A stretch of DNA of 64,000 bases, taken from Rheinheimera mangrovi (lineage in GTDB: Bacteria > Pseudomonadota > Gammaproteobacteria > Enterobacterales > Alteromonadaceae). Shown here one piece after another: positions 61,224 through 64,000 of this stretch. The translations under genes were made by a program, and so were the position numbers. Location of the stretch: positions 4,509,501 through 4,573,500 of the forward strand of contig NZ_CP034683.1 in NCBI RefSeq assembly GCF_003990335.1. The letters are read 5' to 3'. The notes below the pieces were generated by a model. That model searched no databases. It was given only the letters and a program-made list of their open reading frames with translations, and had not been told where the DNA came from. Position 1 is the stretch's first letter. The number at the start of each line of letters is the position of its first letter.

Positions 61224-64000
61224 CAGCGGCAGCGCCCGATACCAACAGCTCTACAGATCTGGAGCTGCGGAATTTACTTAACGCCAGGTACACAGCCGGA
61301 GTACTGTAGAGGGTCAACAACTGACTGACCAGCAAACCACCTACTATGGTAATACCCAAAGGCTGGCGCAGCTCTGAACCTTCACCCATACCAAACAGCA
61401 ATGGCACTGCACCTAATAAAGCCGCGAAGTTGGTCATTAAAATAGGACGCAACCGTTGTGCTGCCGCCAAAGCCACTGCGTCTTTTGGCGATAAGCCCAG
61501 CTCCCGCTCGGCATGCAAGGCAAAGTCGACCAGCAGGATAGCGTTTTTCATCACTATACCTATCAGCAAAAACAGCCCCAGCAAAGCTATCAGGTTAAAG
61601 TCGGTATTGCTGACATAAAGCGCCAGCAAAGCCCCTAAACCAGCACAAGGTAAAGTCGATAAAATAGTAATGGGCTGAATAGTGCTTTCATACAACACTC
61701 CCAGCAGCAGGTAGACAGTGAAAATCACACCAATAATCAGCCAGAGCTGATCGCCGCTTTTAAACATGGCATTACGCTGATCTTCACCATTGATGGTATG
61801 AATGCCAGTCGGCACCATCAAACGAGCCAGCACGTTTTCTATGGCCGCAGAGGCTTGCTGTAAAGTCACACCAGGCGCTAAACCATAACCTATACCAACG
61901 GAAGCAAACTGGTTGTCGTGGCGGATACGGTCATTGGCCAGACTGTATTGATAACTGGCAACACTGGATAAAGGCACCCTATTGCCATCAGCTGTCACCA
62001 GTTGCAGTTGTTTTAATACTTCAGGCTGAGCTGTATAACCTGGAGTCAGTTCCATCACCACCCGATATTGGTTCATCTCATCGTATAAAGTTGCCACCTG
62101 ACGCTGTGAGAAAGAGTTATTCAGCAAAGTAGCAATGGTGCGCATATCCACACCCAAACGCTGCGCCGCTTCCCTGTCTATGGTTAAAGAAATTTGCTGT
62201 GCATCTTCGCCACTAGGCGTGTCTACATCCACCAGCTCCGGCAATTCCTGCATTTTTTCCGCGACTTGTTTGCTCCATTTACGCAGCAGCTGCAAATCAC
62301 CGGATAACATCAGCAGCTCGTAGTCACTGCGACCAAAAGGCGAAGATAAACGGATGTCCTGATCCACATTCATAAACACCATGCCACCTGGCACTTTAGG
62401 TGCTGTAGCACGAATTCGGTCGACGACTTGCTGGGCTGATATTTTACGTTCTGCCAGAGGTTTTAACCGCACACGCATCCAGCTGTTGCTGATGCCCATA
62501 TCACCGCCGCTGGAACCTGTCACATCAGCAATGGCCGGGTCTTTTAACAAATGCTGACGAAAAGCTTCAATTTTTGGCTGCATGATCTGAAAGGAAAACC
62601 CATCGTCACCACGAACAAAACCATTCAATTGACCAGTGTCCTGATCCGGCAACAAACCTGTGGGGACTTTGGTATACAGCCAGGCGTTGGCTGCAAACAG
62701 CAGCACTAATCCGGCTAACAACCAGCGATAATGGCTTAAGCTCCAGGCCACGCTCTGATGATACTTGTGCTGAAACTTCTGAAAAGCTCCGGCTTCAGTT
62801 TCACCCGGATTTTTGGCTTTCAGCAGTAACGCCGATAAGCTTGGCGTTAAGGTCAGCGAAATCACCAGACTAATCATCATGGCAGCTGCCAAAGTGATAG
62901 AAAATTCGCGGAATAAACGCTCGACCAAACCGCCCATAAATAAAATCGACAGGAAAATAACCACTAAAGCCAGGTTCATCGCCAACAAGGTAAAACCTAC
63001 TTCAGATGCCCCTTGCCGCGCCGCTTGCAAAGGAGTTAAACCACGTTCTATATGGCGTTTAATATTTTCAACCACTACTATGGCGTCGTCTACCACTAAA
63101 CCTGTAGCAACAATCAGCGCCATCACCGACAAATTATTTAGTGAAAAATCACAAAGATACATCACAGTAAAAGAGCCAACCAAAGACACTGGAATAGCCA
63201 GACTTGGGATTAACGCACTGCGCAGGCTGCCTAAAAAGGCCCAGACCACCACCACCACTAACACCACAGCAATCAATAAGCTAATTTGAGCTTCGGTTAA
63301 GGTAGCGCGGATCACCGGGCTACGATCCATCACCACGGCTAAGTCAGCATCCGCTGGTACCAGAGCCTGCAGTATTGGCATTTGCTTATAGATAGCGTCT
63401 ATGGTCTCGACAATATTGGCGCCGGTACGACGGCTGATCAGCAAAATCACTGCATTTTTATCATTATGAAAACCAGCGCTGTAACGGTTTTCGGTCGAGT
63501 CTGTCACTAAAGCTACATCAGATAACCGGATAGGTGCGCCGTTGACATATTTCACCACTAAAGACTGATAATCTGAGGCCTGACGCAGCGTTTGACTGGT
63601 TGCCAGTTGCCAGCGCTGATCGCTGCTTTCCAGCACGCCCAAAGGCACTGAGGCATTAGCGCCACTAATGGCACTGCGCACTTCATCCAAAGCCACACCG
63701 TATTGCGTCAACATGCCAGGGTTTAATTGAACCCGTACAGCGGGCAACGAAGCACCAGTCACTGACACCTCACCAACACCAGTAATAGCAGCCAGTTTCT
63801 GTGCCAACACAGTAGAAGCAGCATCGTACAAAGCACTGGAAGCTAAGTGTTCAGAACTTAACGCCAGCGCCATCACCGGAGCTTGTGACGGGTTAAATTT
63901 GCGGTAACTTGGATTGCCCGGCATACCGGATGGCAACTGACTGCGGGCGGCATTAATAGCGGCCTGTACCTCACGCGCCGCTTCATCCACATTGCGGTCT
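61204..64000 (-). CDS. RND multidrug efflux permease, MdtC-like (5' end outside window)
   Basis: Open to the window edge: codons DRN precede the GTG at 63990, so the N terminus lies to the right. The visible 930 or so residues contain NLPS-type features of HAE1 pumps: QAAINAARSQLPSGMPGNPSYRK, GVGEVSVTGASLPAVRVQLNP, FSLNNLSVMALIVATGLVVDDAIVVVENIKRH (proton-relay Asp pair), DVDTPSGEDAQQISLTIDREAAQRLG, and GIVMKNAILLVDFALHAE. The wording is closest to MdtB/MdtC. The adaptor is probably encoded further right. Exports drugs or bile-salt-like compounds. Confidence 0.95.
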   Translation of the reverse strand, partial: DRNVDEAAREVQAAINAARSQLPSGMPGNPSYRKFNPSQAPVMALALSSEHLASSALYDAASTVLAQKLAAITGVGEVSVTGASLPAVRVQLNPGMLTQYGVALDEVRSAISGANASVPLGVLESSDQRWQLATSQTLRQASDYQSLVVKYVNGAPIRLSDVALVTDSTENRYSAGFHNDKNAVILLISRRTGANIVETIDAIYKQMPILQALVPADADLAVVMDRSPVIRATLTEAQISLLIAVVLVVVVVWAFLGSLRSALIPSLAIPVSLVGSFTVMYLCDFSLNNLSVMALIVATGLVVDDAIVVVENIKRHIERGLTPLQAARQGASEVGFTLLAMNLALVVIFLSILFMGGLVERLFREFSITLAAAMMISLVISLTLTPSLSALLLKAKNPGETEAGAFQKFQHKYHQSVAWSLSHYRWLLAGLVLLFAANAWLYTKVPTGLLPDQDTGQLNGFVRGDDGFSFQIMQPKIEAFRQHLLKDPAIADVTGSSGGDMGISNSWMRVRLKPLAERKISAQQVVDRIRATAPKVPGGMVFMNVDQDIRLSSPFGRSDYELLMLSGDLQLLRKWSKQVAEKMQELPELVDVDTPSGEDAQQISLTIDREAAQRLGVDMRTIATLLNNSFSQRQVATLYDEMNQYRVVMELTPGYTAQPEVLKQLQLVTADGNRVPLSSVASYQYSLANDRIRHDNQFASVGIGYGLAPGVTLQQASAAIENVLARLMVPTGIHTINGEDQRNAMFKSGDQLWLIIGVIFTVYLLLGVLYESTIQPITILSTLPCAGLGALLALYVSNTDFNLIALLGLFLLIGIVMKNAILLVDFALHAERELGLSPKDAVALAAAQRLRPILMTNFAALLGAVPLLFGMGEGSELRQPLGITIVGGLLVSQLLTLYSTPAVYLALSKFRSSRSVELLVSGAAAEKKAEV

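Noticed and set aside
62813..63289. 158-codon plus-strand frame inside the RND pump gene
   Set aside because: Antisense to conserved transmembrane segments of the pump; Lys/Thr-rich shadow sequence.

Overview
The window looks like chromosomal DNA from a free-living, aerobic to microaerobic gammaproteobacterium of the Alteromonadales/Chromatiaceae type. A Rheinheimera-like organism is my best guess. This is an inference from gene content (large TonB-dependent receptors beside glycosidases, GlyGly-CTERM-like tail, srkA-dsbA pair, CcoG, PurT, TopB, a full Kdp system); no rRNA or tRNA gene is present to confirm it. Genes are densely packed, with many overlapping or near-overlapping stops and starts. 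I saw no insertion sequence, prophage or CRISPR array. Both ends of the window cut through genes: a DUF817 membrane protein on the left and an RND efflux pump on the right.

Layout, left half. 1-6.1 kb: DUF817 protein, a LysR regulator divergent from a short-chain dehydrogenase, a second dehydrogenase, an exported protein and a small-subunit catalase. 6.3-8.7 kb: srkA with two different DsbA-type oxidases in tandem (CPAC and CGHC active sites). 8.8-10.2 kb: ccoG for cbb3 oxidase assembly. 11.2-11.6 kb: an AT-rich pocket with a double-glycine-leader peptide that looks like a class II microcin precursor, plus an unlisted 37-residue membrane peptide downstream. 11.9-17.1 kb: purT, then a four-gene overlapping operon (receiver-only response regulator, YaiO-type outer membrane barrel, HEAT-repeat membrane protein, family 2 glycosyltransferase) that looks like a compact exopolysaccharide synthesis and export unit. 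17.2-25.3 kb: BenE transporter with its GntR regulator, a cyclophilin with a C-terminal sorting signal, topoisomerase III, an orphan MASE1/CHASE/PAS histidine kinase and a VOC protein.

Layout, right half. 25.3-34.3 kb: the complete kdpFABC-porin-kdpDE potassium locus, where a TorF-type porin gene sits between two direct copies of a roughly 115-bp intergenic repeat; a third, internally deleted copy abuts the end of kdpE and a fourth lies at 46.5 kb. 34.4-39.4 kb: two DUF1840 paralogues, an Ig-like lipoprotein and a two-component pair. 39.5-45.4 kb: an SMP-30-type lactonase and a divergent, probably Fur-controlled iron acquisition locus (TonB receptor; PepSY, DUF2271 and DUF4198 proteins). 45.4-61 kb: a carbohydrate-use locus with LacI regulator, GPH symporter, GH1 and GH3 beta-glucosidases, a FucP/GluP-type sugar transporter, and a 987-residue TonB receptor followed by SapC, cupin/JmjC, flavin-dependent halogenase and DUF6445 genes. 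Three sites fitting TGNAANCGNTTNCA lie in front of the GH1, TonB-receptor and GH3 genes and tie the locus to the LacI regulator.

Most interesting candidates for something undescribed: (1) the microcin-like peptide with its tiny neighbour, (2) the TonB receptor-SapC-cupin-halogenase-DUF6445 group inside a beta-glucan locus, (3) the receiver-YaiO-HEAT-GT2 operon, and (4) the porin cassette bounded by repeats inside the kdp operon. Family names come from recognising sequences by eye; no database search was possible.
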